Source of the DNA: Nonomuraea endophytica
Lineage (GTDB): Bacteria; Actinomycetota; Actinomycetes; Streptosporangiales; Streptosporangiaceae
Reading direction: 5' to 3'
NCBI RefSeq assembly: GCF_014203235.1
Contig: NZ_JACHIN010000005.1
Coordinates: 372,001 to 436,000, forward strand
Length of the DNA stretch: 64,000 nucleotides
Made by a program: the position numbers and the translations under genes. Shown piece by piece: positions 50,611 to 60,832 of the stretch; position 1 is the stretch's first letter; each line of letters begins with the position of its first letter. The notes under the pieces are model-generated. The model saw only the letters and a program-made list of their open reading frames with translations, did no database searches and was not told the origin of the DNA.

Positions 50611-53600
50611 CGGGCGATCCGGCGGGCGACGTCGGCGGCGTGGGCGGGGTCGAGGCAGGTGAAGTGGTCGCCGTCGACGTCCTCGACGGTCAGGCGGCCC
50701 AGGCAAAGCTCGCGCCAGAAGGCGGTCATGTCGTCTTGGAGGGTGGGCACCAGGTTCGTGACGCCGCGCTGGCGCAGGAAGGTCAGGTCGCCCGCGTACG
50801 GCTCGGGGTCGTAGCGGGTGACGGCGGCGAAGCTCTGGCTGAAGACGCGCAGCGCGCCGTCCACGTCCGTGCCGGCCTCGCGGGACAGCGCGGCCACACG
50901 TTCCTCGCGGGGAATGGCGGCCAAGGCGGCGAAGGCGCGGCCGGTCTCTCCGTCCAGTGCGGCCAGCGCGCCCTGCCCGACCAGGCCGGGCGAGCCGGCC
51001 AGCACCTCGCGCAGGGCCCCGGCCAGGTCGAGCGGCGGGTAGCCCAGGCGGGCCGGGTCGATGCCGGCGGCCTGCGCGAAGCCGTACTCGATCATGAGGT
51101 CGTCCTCGACGCGGTAGGGGAAGCGGGAGCTGCTGATCACGGTGAGACGCTCGACGTGCGCGCCGCTCTCGGTGAGGTGGCGGGCCAGCTCGGTGGCGAT
51201 CAGGCCGCCCATGCAGTAGCCGATCACCTCGAAGCGGGTGGCGCCGTCCTTGAGCAGGTGGCGGGCGTAGGCGGCGGCGAGCGTCCCGACGGCGGTGGCC
51301 GGGTCCAGCTCCAGGTATCCGGCGAGGTCGGCGACGGCGAGACCCACCAGGGGCGCGCCGTCGCCGAGTTCGCGGATCAGCGCGCGGTAGGGGGCCAGCG
51401 TGCCCGAGCCGTCGTGGACCAGCACGCGGGTGGCGCCGCTCCCCTCGGCCAGCCTGACCAGCGGCGACGCCGCCGTCGTGCCGCGCTCCTGATCCTCGCG
51501 CTCCTCCCTCAGGTGTACGGCCAGCGCCGCCACCGTGGGCTGGTTGATGAGCCGCCTGACCAGGCTGTCCCAGTAGAGGTCGGGCGCCAGCGTCTCCCTG
51601 ATCCGGCCGGCCAGCTTGGTGACCAGCAGCGAGTCGCCGCCGAGCAGGAAGAAGTCCTGGTCGCGGCCGACCTCGGGCAGGCCGAGCGCCTCGGCCCACA
51701 GGGCGGCGAGGGCGCGTTCCAGCTCGTCTCGCGGCGCCTCGCCCGCGCTGGCGGCCGGTCCGGCGCGGCCGGGCACGAGAGCGGCCAGCGCGGCCCGGTC
51801 GAGCTTGCCGTTGCCGGTCAGCGGCAGCGCGTCCACGACCTGGACGGTGGCCGGGATCATGTACTCGGGCAACCGGTCGGCCAGGAAGGCGCGCAGCTCC
51901 GCCAGGTCGACCACGGCGCGGTCGGCCGGGAAGCGGGCGGCGAACACGCACTGCCCGAGCGCCGCCAGCGGTTCGTCCGGGCCGGGCAGGCACGTGTAGG
52001 CGGTGGCGCCGGCCTCTTCAAGCAGCGCCAGCCACTCCTCGCGGGTGGTGAACGTCCTGGGCCGGTCGTGCGGGTCCATCAGGAACTCCATCGAGGCCAT
52101 GATCTGCGCGTGGTCGCGCGTGGTCTCGATGAACACCAGCCAGCCGCCCGGCGTGAGCAGCTCGCGGAAGCGGGCCAGGACCGCCGCCCGGTCGTGCGCG
52201 TTGTGCAGGACGTTCGCCGCCACCACGACCTCGAACGCGTTCGGCGCCAGCCCCTGCGCGCGGTGGTCGGCGTTCAGGTCGAAGATCCCGTAGCGGACCC
52301 ACGGGTGCCCGGCGAAGCGCTCGGCCGCCTCGTCCAGGAAGAAGCGGGACAGGTCGGTGAACAGGTAGTCCACCTCGTGCCCGGCCAGCTCCGGGATGAG
52401 CTCGGCGCTGGTGCCGCCCACGCCCGCGCCCACCTCGAGCACGCGCAGCGCTCCCCTCCCGCGCTGCGCGTGCTCGCCGGCGAGGTGGCCCAGGACGTGC
52501 CTGGCCACGCCGTTCACATAGCGGCTCAGGACGTTGTCCCGGTAGGCGCCCTCGGCGGTGCGGGTGGCGGCCTCGGGGAACAGCAGGTCCCTGGCCTCCA
52601 GCTCGCCCCTCATCAGCTCGGGCAGCCGGGTGGTGCCCTGTCTGAGGAAGGCGATCAGCTCGTCGCCGTAGTCGAGATCCTTGGTGAGCTCCTCGACCCG
52701 CCGCCAGGCGTCCTCCAGGGCCGGGCCCTCGCGCAGGCGGTGGTAGCGGCCGGTCACCGGGTCCAGGTCCAGACGGCCACGCTCGTGCAACGCGGCCAGC
52801 CAGCGCCGGATCAGCCCGTGATGACGCGGCACGACCCCGGCCCGCTCCAGCACCTCCTTCACGTCATGGCCGGTGCTCTGGTCGTCGAACAGGCCGGCCG
52901 CGCGGAGCGCGGCGGCCATCGCGGTCATGGCGATCTCCTCCAGCGTGGCGGCCACCTCGACCACCGCGCCGGTGTCCACCCGCTCGGCGGCGGGCGGGGC
53001 AGGCAGCGGCGCCTGCTCCTCGTCCTGCTTCTGTACGGCCTGCGCGAACCCCAGCAGGCGGCGCTCCATCGGCCCTTCACCGTCGGCGATGACGGCCGCC
53101 GCGGCCAGCGACGGATGGGCCAGCAGCGCCGCCTCCACGTCGGCCAGCTCGATGCGGTGGCCGCGGACCTTGACCTGGAGGTCCTCGCGGCCCAGGAACT
53201 CGATGTTCCCGTCCGGCCGGTAGCGGCCCAGGTCGCCGGTCCGGTAGAGGCGCTCGCCGCCGTGGTGGACGAACCGCTCGGCCGTCCTCGCCTCGTCTCC
53301 CCGGTAGCCCAGCGCGAGTCCGGCGCCGCCGATGTACAACTCGCCCGGCACCCAGTCCGGGCACGGGCGCATCGCCGGGTCGAGGACGTGGAAGCTCTGG
53401 TTGGCCAGCGGCCTGCCGTACGGGACGCTGGGCCAGCCCGGCCGTTCCCCCTCGATCGGGTGGAAGATCGACCAGACGGCCGCCTCGGTGGCGCCGCCCA
53501 GGCTGATGAGGCGGAATCCGGGCAGCCTGGTGCGTACCAGGCCGGGCAGGGTGAGCGGGATCCAGTCGCCGGACAGCAACCCGAGCCTCAGGGACGGCAG

Positions 53601-55904
53601 GTCGAGCGCGGGCTCGGCGTCCAGGTAGTGCTGGAGCATCTGGAGCTGGGCGGGCACCGAGTTCCACACGGTGACGCCGTGCTCGGCCACGCAGGCGGCC
53701 CAGTGCGCGGGGTCGCCCCTGCGGGCCGGGTCGGGCAGCACGAGGGCGGCGCCGGTGGCCAGCGTGCCGAAGACGTCGTAGACGGACAGGTCGAAGCCGA
53801 GCGCGGCCAGGCCCAGGACGCGATCTCCCTCGTGGACGCCGAAGCGGGCGGTGATGTCGTCGAGGGTGTTGCGGGCGGCCCGGTGGCTGACCACGACACC
53901 CTTGGGCGTGCCGGTGGACCCGGACGTGTAGATCACGTAAGCGGCGTCATCGGGATTCCCCGGGGTGCTCAAGACAGCGCCGGTGGTGGTGTCATTGGCT
54001 TTCCCGGTGTTTTCTGTGCTTCCGGTGGCGGTTGGGGCGGTGGGGAGGAGGACCAGGCGGGCTTCGGCGTCGGTGAGGATCTGGTCGCGGCGGGCCTGGG
54101 GCTGGGTGGTGTCGATGGGCAGGTAGACGCCGCCCGCCAGAAGGGTGCCGATGACGGCGGCCACCTGTTCGACGCCCTTGTCCATGGCCACCGCCACGGT
54201 CTCGCCCGGCGTCAGGCCGCGCTCCTTGAGGGCCCCGGCCACCTCGGTGGCCCGGCGTAGCAGTTCGCCGTAGGTGACCCGCTCCGCCGGGGTGATCACG
54301 GCCACCCGGCCGGGCGTCTTGGCGGCCTGCCGCAGGAACGGCTCGTGGAGCAGGCCGTCGGGCAGCGGGGCGGCGGTGGCGTTCGCCTCGTCCCGGCGTC
54401 GGCGCTGGGCCGGGGGCAGGTCCACGGGCGAGTACGCGGCCCAGGTCTCCGGCGCGGCCAGCCGAGGCAGCAGGCCGGTGAAGGCGGCGAACATGTCGTC
54501 CACCACCCCGTCAGGCAGGACCCCCTCGCGGACGTCCCAGTTGACCAGCAGCTCGCCCCGGTGCTCCTTGACCTGGCAGTCGATCCACACCTGCGGCGTC
54601 TGGCTGATGCCGTAGCCGGGCCTTCCGCGTTCCGCTTCGTCCTGGCCGAGCCCGATGGCGCTGGTGAACACGACCGGCATCAGGCTGGCGGCCCGTCCCC
54701 GCCGCCGGGCCAGTTCCCTGATGACCTCGATGCCGGTGTGCCGCCGGTGCTCCAGGTCGTCGAAGAGCTGCCGGCCGACGACCTTGGCGCGCTCGCCGAA
54801 CGTGGCGTCGGGCGTGGTGTCGACGGCCAGGAGGTTGAGCGAGGTGAAGTCGCCGACCACCCCGTCGATCCCGGGGTGCAGCGAGGGCCGGTCGAGCAGG
54901 GTGAGGTTGAGCGTGAAGCGCGGACGGCGGCTCCACCGGCCGACGACCTCGGCGTAGGCGGCCAGCACGGCCTGCGACGCCGTGACCCCTTGCCCGGAGG
55001 CCCGCTCCCGCACCGCGGCCCAGACCTCGGCCCCGACCACGCTCTCCCACCGCCGGAACCGCCCCGGCGCACCACTAAGCGCGGGCAATTCGGGCGCGGC
55101 GGGCAGATCGTCCAGCCGAGCCTGCCAGTAGGCGCGATCACGCTCGTGGCGAGCGCTCTCCCGCCGCGCCCGCAACGCGAGCACACAGTCACGGAACCTC
55201 ACCGGTACGGCAGGCAGCCCCACCTCCGGATCATCATGCAACCCCTGAAACTCCCTCAACAGCACCTGAATGCTGACATAGTCCGAAATAAGAAGATCGA
55301 TCGAGGCGTGCAGCACCGCGCCCTCGTCCGTCAGCGTGATCCGCAGCTCGAACAGCGGCCACGCCCCCACCGGGTAGACGGTGTGCCCCATCTCCTCGCG
55401 GATCGCCGCGATCGCCGCCCCCGGATCCACCCCGCGCAGATCCGTCACCCGGATCTCGTAGTCGGGCACCTCAGGCAGCACCCGCTGATAACCGTCGGCA
55501 TGCACCACGGCCCGCAACATGTCGTGCCGCCGGATCAGCGCCCGCCACGCCGCCTGTGCCCGTACCGGGTCCAGCTCGGCGAAGGCCACCTCCACGTACC
55601 CGTGACAGGCGACCCCGCCGAACCCGAACGCGTCGTTGCGTCCCAGCAGGTAGGCCTGCTGCACGTCCGTCAGCGGGAACGGCTCGAAGCGCCCGCCCGG
55701 ATCGGCCGTGAACACCTCCGCCGAGGCCTCAAGCCGCAGGACCTCAAGGATCTCCCCCTTGACGGCCTGCACCGCCGCCCGCCGCTCCGGCGTCAGCGCG
55801 CCCTTAGGCGCGCGGAACCGCAGCCGCCCGTCGTCCTCCCACAGCCTGATCCCGGCCGTCTCCAGCTCGGCGATCAGCTCCTGTACGGCAGGCGCCCCGT
55901 TCAC
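50607..55904 (-). CDS. Siderophore NRPS 2: docking-Cy-A(MT)-PCP-TE, cysteine module
   Basis: 1,765 residues, PchF-like. Order: TubC-type N-terminal docking domain (1-55); cyclisation domain (about 70-490) with DLLISD; A domain with YTSGSTGTPKG (about 650) and a specificity pocket reading D-L-Y-N-L-S-L-V-W, close to known Cys codes; a methyltransferase inserted in the A domain (LEVGAGVGG, about 1153); the A10-like GNGKLDR (about 1358); PCP with GGDSLL (about 1421); and a thioesterase (about 1480-1765). In the thioesterase the nucleophile motif is GYCMGG, with Cys1564 where Ser is usual; the His is in GDHFTCL. The GTG at 55904 follows AGGAGGGG. It should add and N-methylate the last cysteine ring and release the product. 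Confidence 0.9.
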   Translation of the reverse strand: MNGAPAVQELIAELETAGIRLWEDDGRLRFRAPKGALTPERRAAVQAVKGEILEVLRLEASAEVFTADPGGRFEPFPLTDVQQAYLLGRNDAFGFGGVACHGYVEVAFAELDPVRAQAAWRALIRRHDMLRAVVHADGYQRVLPEVPDYEIRVTDLRGVDPGAAIAAIREEMGHTVYPVGAWPLFELRITLTDEGAVLHASIDLLISDYVSIQVLLREFQGLHDDPEVGLPAVPVRFRDCVLALRARRESARHERDRAYWQARLDDLPAAPELPALSGAPGRFRRWESVVGAEVWAAVRERASGQGVTASQAVLAAYAEVVGRWSRRPRFTLNLTLLDRPSLHPGIDGVVGDFTSLNLLAVDTTPDATFGERAKVVGRQLFDDLEHRRHTGIEVIRELARRRGRAASLMPVVFTSAIGLGQDEAERGRPGYGISQTPQVWIDCQVKEHRGELLVNWDVREGVLPDGVVDDMFAAFTGLLPRLAAPETWAAYSPVDLPPAQRRRRDEANATAAPLPDGLLHEPFLRQAAKTPGRVAVITPAERVTYGELLRRATEVAGALKERGLTPGETVAVAMDKGVEQVAAVIGTLLAGGVYLPIDTTQPQARRDQILTDAEARLVLLPTAPTATGSTENTGKANDTTTGAVLSTPGNPDDAAYVIYTSGSTGTPKGVVVSHRAARNTLDDITARFGVHEGDRVLGLAALGFDLSVYDVFGTLATGAALVLPDPARRGDPAHWAACVAEHGVTVWNSVPAQLQMLQHYLDAEPALDLPSLRLGLLSGDWIPLTLPGLVRTRLPGFRLISLGGATEAAVWSIFHPIEGERPGWPSVPYGRPLANQSFHVLDPAMRPCPDWVPGELYIGGAGLALGYRGDEARTAERFVHHGGERLYRTGDLGRYRPDGNIEFLGREDLQVKVRGHRIELADVEAALLAHPSLAAAAVIADGEGPMERRLLGFAQAVQKQDEEQAPLPAPPAAERVDTGAVVEVAATLEEIAMTAMAAALRAAGLFDDQSTGHDVKEVLERAGVVPRHHGLIRRWLAALHERGRLDLDPVTGRYHRLREGPALEDAWRRVEELTKDLDYGDELIAFLRQGTTRLPELMRGELEARDLLFPEAATRTAEGAYRDNVLSRYVNGVARHVLGHLAGEHAQRGRGALRVLEVGAGVGGTSAELIPELAGHEVDYLFTDLSRFFLDEAAERFAGHPWVRYGIFDLNADHRAQGLAPNAFEVVVAANVLHNAHDRAAVLARFRELLTPGGWLVFIETTRDHAQIMASMEFLMDPHDRPRTFTTREEWLALLEEAGATAYTCLPGPDEPLAALGQCVFAARFPADRAVVDLAELRAFLADRLPEYMIPATVQVVDALPLTGNGKLDRAALAALVPGRAGPAASAGEAPRDELERALAALWAEALGLPEVGRDQDFFLLGGDSLLVTKLAGRIRETLAPDLYWDSLVRRLINQPTVAALAVHLREEREDQERGTTAASPLVRLAEGSGATRVLVHDGSGTLAPYRALIRELGDGAPLVGLAVADLAGYLELDPATAVGTLAAAYARHLLKDGATRFEVIGYCMGGLIATELARHLTESGAHVERLTVISSSRFPYRVEDDLMIEYGFAQAAGIDPARLGYPPLDLAGALREVLAGSPGLVGQGALAALDGETGRAFAALAAIPREERVAALSREAGTDVDGALRVFSQSFAAVTRYDPEPYAGDLTFLRQRGVTNLVPTLQDDMTAFWRELCLGRLTVEDVDGDHFTCLDPAHAADVARRIAR

Positions 55905-55918
55905 CGCGTCCCCTCCTC

Positions 55919-58900
55919 TCACAGCGTCCCCTCCTCGATGTCGTCCATGGCCCGCGCGCACCCGGCGAGCGTCGGGTCGGCGAAGAAGCGCCGCAACGGC
56001 ACCTCCACGCCCAGCCGCTCGGCGGCGATCGCCGCCATCCGCGTGGCCAGCAGCGAGTCGCCGCCCAGCGCGAAGAAGTTGTCCACCCGGTCCATGACCG
56101 GTGTCCCCAGCAGTTCCGCCCAGACGGCGGCCAGTTCCGCCTCCAGCCCGCCCCGAGGCACCCCCGCCTCATGCCCGTCCGCCACAGCCCCGGACGCACC
56201 ATCGGCCGTGCCGGTGGCGGGGCCGTACTCGGAGAGGGGGGTTGGCGGGGTGGTCCAGTCGGCGGTGGCGAGCCACTCCAGGACCCGCAGGTACGTGGTG
56301 AAGGCGGTGTCCAGGGCGCCGGGCGGGAAGAGGGACTCGACGGCGTCCCAGCGGATCAGCAGTTCGCCGTCCACCTCGCCCACCTGGCAGTCGAGCCACA
56401 CCTGCGGCGTCTGCGAGACGCCCCACACCGGCCGGGCGAAGGACGGGCCCGAGGTCAGGGCGGGGTCGGCGACGCCGAGGGTGCTGGTGAAGACCACGGG
56501 CATGGTCATGGCCGCGGCGGCGGCCCGGCGGGCCAGTTCGCGCATGACCCACACGGCCGACACCTCGCCGTGTTCGAGCCCGCGCCACACCTCCTCCTGC
56601 AGCCCGCGCGCCCCCTCCAGCCATCCGCCGCCCGCCTGGTGGGCGACCAGCATGAGCGAGGTGAAGTCGCCGAGTACCCGGTGGATGTGCGGGTGCGCCT
56701 CGCGCCGGTCGAACAGGGTCAGGTTCAGCGTCAGCTCGCGCTGCCCGCTCCACGCCCCCAGCACCTCGCCGAACGCCGCCGCCAGCACCGTGGACGGCGT
56801 CAGGTCGTGTCCCCGCGCCAGCCCGCCGACCAGCCGCCACAGCCGGGCGGGCAGCCTGGCCTCGCGGCGCGCGAACCTCGGCCGCTCCACCTCCTCGGGG
56901 AGCGTCGCCAGCGGCAGGCGCGGCGCGGGCGGCAGGCCGGGCAGGCGGGCCGACCAGTAGTCCTTGGCCCGTTCGAGGACGGCGGGGTCGGGGTGCTGGG
57001 CGAGGAGGTAGTCGCGGAAGGTGACCTCGACCGGGGGCAACCGGGCGTCGGGGTCGTGGTAGAGGCGGTCGAGCTCGCTGAGGAAGACCATGGTGCTGAG
57101 GGCGTCCATGGCGATGTTGTCGAAGCTGACGCCGAGCCGTACACCCTGCTCGTGGACGACGGCGCGGGCGTCGAACAGCGGCCAGACGGCGGGGTCCAGG
57201 ACCTGGTGGGACATGCGGGCGCGCAGTTCGTCCGCGGTGTCCTCGCGCCGGATCGTGAAGCGCGGCACCTCGGGCAGGACCCGCTGCAGGCCGTCGGCGT
57301 CGAAGACGACGCGCAGCATCGGATGCCGGGCGATCAGGCGGTTCCAGGCCTCTTCGAGGCGGTCGAGATCGATGTCGCCGTCGTACTCGGTGTAGAAGTG
57401 GCAGCCGACGCCGCCCAGGGTGAAGTGCCCGGCCCGGCCCAGCCAGTAGGCGCGCTGGACCTCGGTGGGCGGGAACGGGGTGTGGCGGTGCTCGTCGTCC
57501 GCGTGGATCTCGGGGGTGAGGCCGGCCGCGTCGCCGAGGGTGAGCGTGGCCGCGAAGGCGCTCAGGGTGGGGCGCTGGAAAAGGACGCTGAGCTTGGCGT
57601 CGGCGATCCCGGCCGCGCGCAGGCGGGCGATCAGGCGGGTGGCCAGCAGGGAGTCACCGCCCAGGGCGAAGAACCCGGAGTCCCTGCTCACCTCGGGCAC
57701 CTCCAGGAGGTCGGCCCAGATCGCCGCGACCGTCTCCTCCACCTGACCCTCGGGAGCCTGCCCGCCCGCCTTCTCATCCGGTACGGGCTGTCGCGCGAGC
57801 ACGGCCAGGGCCCCTCTGTCGACCTTGCCGTTGGCGGTCAGCGGGAGGCTCTCCACCAGGGTGACTGCCGCCGGGACGGCGTAGCCGGGCAGCAGTTCCG
57901 CGGCGTGGGCGCGCAGGTCGTCCCCGGTCGGGGCGGTTCCGGGCGCGATGGCGAAGGCGTGCAGGTGGCGGTGGGTGCGCGGGCCGGTGGCGACCGCGAC
58001 GGCGCGGGCGACCGCCGGGTGTGATTCCAGGACCGCCTCGACCTCGCCCAGTTCGATGCGGTGGCCGCGGACCTTGACCTGCTGGTCGGCCCGGCCCAGG
58101 AACTCCAGGGTGCCGTCGGGCCAGTAGCGGCCGAGGTCGCCGGTGCGGTACCAGCGTTCGCCGTCGTGTTCGGCGAAGCGGGCGGCGGTGGTCTGGGGGT
58201 CGCCCCGGTAGGCGGTGGCCAGGCCCGTGCCGCCGATCCACAGCTCGCCTGGCACCCAGTCGGGGCGGTCGGCGCCGGTGGGGTCTACGACGCGGTAGCG
58301 CTGGTTGCGCAGCGGCTTGCCGTACGGGATGGAGGTCCAGTGCGGCGGCACGCCGGTGACATCGTGCGCGTTCGACCAGATGGCGGCCTCGGTGGCGCCG
58401 CCGAGGGCGACCAGGCGGCAGCGTCCGCCGCTCTGGGCGGCGAGGCGGCCGGGCAGGTCGAGGCCGACCCAGTCGCCGGAGACCAACGCCAGGCGCAGCG
58501 ACGGCGGCAGTTCGGGGGCGGTGACGAGCAGCATGTCCAGGAGGGTCGGCACGGTGTTCCAGAGGGTGACACCGTGCTCGGCGCACAGGCGGGCCCAGGC
58601 CTGGGCGTCGCGGCGCTGGTCCTCCTCGACGAGCACGAGCGTGCCGCCCGCGCCGAGGACGCCGAACAGGTCGTAGACGGACAGGTCGAAGTCGAGGGCG
58701 GACAGGGCGAGCACCCGGTCGCCGGGGCCGACGCCGTAGCGCTCGCCGATGTCGACGATGGTGTTCAGGGCGGCCCGGTGGGCGACCTCCACCCCCTTGG
58801 GCTCGCCGGTGGAGCCTGAGGTGAAGATGACGTACGCGGACGAGCCCGGATCCACGCGGACGGGCGCGGGCAGCGGCTCGGCGGGCGTCTTCGGCCAGGC

Positions 58901-60787
58901 GGCGTCGATCACGTGCGCGGCGGCCGAGCGGGTGAGGATGCGCTCGCGGCGGGCGGGCGGCTGTTCGACGCCGACCGGCACGTACACGCCGCCCGCGGCC
59001 AGCACGCCGAGCACCGCCGCCACCTGCCCCGGCCCCTTGGGCAGCGTCACGGCCACCGCGTCGCCCGGCCGTACCCCCTGCGCGCGCAGCCGACCGGCCA
59101 CCTGAAGGGCGTCGGCGGCCAGCTCGCCGTAGGTGGCCGTGCCGAAGTCGCCGGCGAGTGCCCGGCGGGCGGGCTCGCGGGCGGCCCGCTCGAAGAACGC
59201 GTCGTGCAGCAGCCCCTCGGGTACGGCTCCCGCCGTGTCGTTGACCGCCCGCCGCACCCTCAGCTGGTCCTCCGGCAGCGGCAGGGGCGCCGGAACCGAC
59301 CAGTCGGCCCGCGCCAGATGCTCCAGCAACGCCCCATAAGCACCGAACATGGCGTCCAGCACCCCGGGCGCGAACAACTCGTCGACGGCGTCCCAGGCCA
59401 GGTGGAGCCCGTCGTCGTACTCGTTGATCTGGTGGTCCAGCCATACCTGCGGCGTCTGGGTGATCATCCAGCCGGGCTCGCCGAACGCCTCGCGCACCTC
59501 GGGCGCGATCAGCTCGGCGCCCAGGTTGCAGGCGAAGACGACGGGCGCAGCGGCCGGGCTGCCCCGCTTGGCCAGGTCCCGCAGCACGTCCACGCCGGAG
59601 TGCCCGGTGTGGCGGGCGTCGGCGCGGAAGCGCCGCTGCAGGGCCCGCACGCGGGCGGCGAACGACTCGCCCTCGGTGAGGTCGGCCTCCAGCAGGATGA
59701 GGTTGGTGAAGTCGGCCACCAGGTGCGGCACGGACGGGTGCACGGTCTCGTCGCGGTCGAACAGCGGCACGTTCAGCAGGAAGCGCGGCTCGACGCTCCA
59801 GGCGGCCAGCACCTCGCTGTAGGCGGTGGCCAGGACCATGGCCGGGGTCAGGCCGTGCTCGCGGGCCTGCTCCTTGACCAGCTTCCAGGTGTCGACGTCG
59901 AGCCAGCGCTCGCGGCGCACGAAGCGCGGCGCGGTGATCGCGGCCGGGTCGGCGGCCAGCGGGAGCTGGGGCGGGCCGGGCAGCCCGGCCAGACGGCCCT
60001 CCCAGTAGAGGCGGTCGGCCTCCGGCGGCGCGGGCCTGGCGGCCAGGTAGCGGGGGAAGGAGCAGTCCAGACCCGGCAGGTCGCGGCCGAGGTAGAGCCT
60101 GGCCAGGTCGCGCAGGAAGATCTGCAGGCCGAGCACGTCGGCGGCCAGGAAGTCGACCTCGACGTGGACGCGTGTGGCTCCGCCGGGCAGCAGCGACAGC
60201 CGTACGTCGAACAGCTCGCCGCGCGCGGCGTCGAAACGGCGGTGCGAAAGCTCCGCGCGCACGCTCTCGGCGCCGGAGGAGTAGACGGTCAGTCCCGGCC
60301 AGGCGCCGGTATCGGTGATCTGCTGGGTGCCGTCGTCGTGGAAGACCGCGCGCAGCATGCCGTGGCGGCGCACGAGCGCGCGCACGGCCGCCTCCAGCCG
60401 CTCCGGCTCGACGCCGCGGCCGTCGAACTCGAGGTAGGCGTGGCAGCCCACGCCGCCGAGCGGCTGCCCGTCGGCCCGTCCGATCGCGTACGCGAGCTGC
60501 ACGGGCGTCAGCGGGAACGGCGCGGCCTCGTCCACGGGCGGGGCGGCGGCGGCCGGCGTCGCGCTCAGGCGGGTGGCGACCAGGGCCCACCAGGCGGCCA
60601 GCGTGGTCTCCCCGGCGAGGTCGGCGAAGGCGATGCGGGCGCCGGCCCGCCGCCACCGGCCGGCCAGCCGCATGGCGCGCAGCGAGTCCAGGCCGAGGCC
60701 GATCAGGTCGGCGTCGTCGGAGATGACGGAGGGGGAGATGTCGAGCTGCGCCGCGATGTCGGCACGCATGGACTCCAAAGACAGCAC
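55919..60787 (-). CDS. Siderophore NRPS 1: ArCP-Cy-A-PCP-Cy-PCP (HMWP2/Irp2-like)
   Basis: 1,622 residues. An aryl carrier domain with Ser35 (LGLDSLRAM) is followed by Cy1 (about 90-520; DFLAAD), a cysteine A domain (about 530-1000; pocket D-L-Y-N-L-S-L-I-W), PCP1 (GGDSLLA, about 1044), Cy2 (about 1100-1520; DNIAMD) and PCP2 (about 1572). The second module has no A domain, so its PCP must be charged in trans or by the single A domain, as known for HMWP2. The order matches HMWP2 of yersiniabactin and the coelibactin NRPS. It builds aryl-thiazoline-thiazoline before NRPS 2. The GTG at 60787 follows AAGGGA. Confidence 0.9.
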   Translation of the reverse strand: MLSLESMRADIAAQLDISPSVISDDADLIGLGLDSLRAMRLAGRWRRAGARIAFADLAGETTLAAWWALVATRLSATPAAAAPPVDEAAPFPLTPVQLAYAIGRADGQPLGGVGCHAYLEFDGRGVEPERLEAAVRALVRRHGMLRAVFHDDGTQQITDTGAWPGLTVYSSGAESVRAELSHRRFDAARGELFDVRLSLLPGGATRVHVEVDFLAADVLGLQIFLRDLARLYLGRDLPGLDCSFPRYLAARPAPPEADRLYWEGRLAGLPGPPQLPLAADPAAITAPRFVRRERWLDVDTWKLVKEQAREHGLTPAMVLATAYSEVLAAWSVEPRFLLNVPLFDRDETVHPSVPHLVADFTNLILLEADLTEGESFAARVRALQRRFRADARHTGHSGVDVLRDLAKRGSPAAAPVVFACNLGAELIAPEVREAFGEPGWMITQTPQVWLDHQINEYDDGLHLAWDAVDELFAPGVLDAMFGAYGALLEHLARADWSVPAPLPLPEDQLRVRRAVNDTAGAVPEGLLHDAFFERAAREPARRALAGDFGTATYGELAADALQVAGRLRAQGVRPGDAVAVTLPKGPGQVAAVLGVLAAGGVYVPVGVEQPPARRERILTRSAAAHVIDAAWPKTPAEPLPAPVRVDPGSSAYVIFTSGSTGEPKGVEVAHRAALNTIVDIGERYGVGPGDRVLALSALDFDLSVYDLFGVLGAGGTLVLVEEDQRRDAQAWARLCAEHGVTLWNTVPTLLDMLLVTAPELPPSLRLALVSGDWVGLDLPGRLAAQSGGRCRLVALGGATEAAIWSNAHDVTGVPPHWTSIPYGKPLRNQRYRVVDPTGADRPDWVPGELWIGGTGLATAYRGDPQTTAARFAEHDGERWYRTGDLGRYWPDGTLEFLGRADQQVKVRGHRIELGEVEAVLESHPAVARAVAVATGPRTHRHLHAFAIAPGTAPTGDDLRAHAAELLPGYAVPAAVTLVESLPLTANGKVDRGALAVLARQPVPDEKAGGQAPEGQVEETVAAIWADLLEVPEVSRDSGFFALGGDSLLATRLIARLRAAGIADAKLSVLFQRPTLSAFAATLTLGDAAGLTPEIHADDEHRHTPFPPTEVQRAYWLGRAGHFTLGGVGCHFYTEYDGDIDLDRLEEAWNRLIARHPMLRVVFDADGLQRVLPEVPRFTIRREDTADELRARMSHQVLDPAVWPLFDARAVVHEQGVRLGVSFDNIAMDALSTMVFLSELDRLYHDPDARLPPVEVTFRDYLLAQHPDPAVLERAKDYWSARLPGLPPAPRLPLATLPEEVERPRFARREARLPARLWRLVGGLARGHDLTPSTVLAAAFGEVLGAWSGQRELTLNLTLFDRREAHPHIHRVLGDFTSLMLVAHQAGGGWLEGARGLQEEVWRGLEHGEVSAVWVMRELARRAAAAAMTMPVVFTSTLGVADPALTSGPSFARPVWGVSQTPQVWLDCQVGEVDGELLIRWDAVESLFPPGALDTAFTTYLRVLEWLATADWTTPPTPLSEYGPATGTADGASGAVADGHEAGVPRGGLEAELAAVWAELLGTPVMDRVDNFFALGGDSLLATRMAAIAAERLGVEVPLRRFFADPTLAGCARAMDDIEEGTL

Positions 60788-60832
60788 AGATTTCCCTTAT
60801 CGGTCAGCTTGCCGGGGCCACCGCGACAATAG

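Noticed and set aside
50640..54260. A 1,200-codon plus-strand frame opposite NRPS 2
   Set aside because: Same type of shadow: no motifs, and all carrier, A, Cy and TE motifs are on the minus strand.
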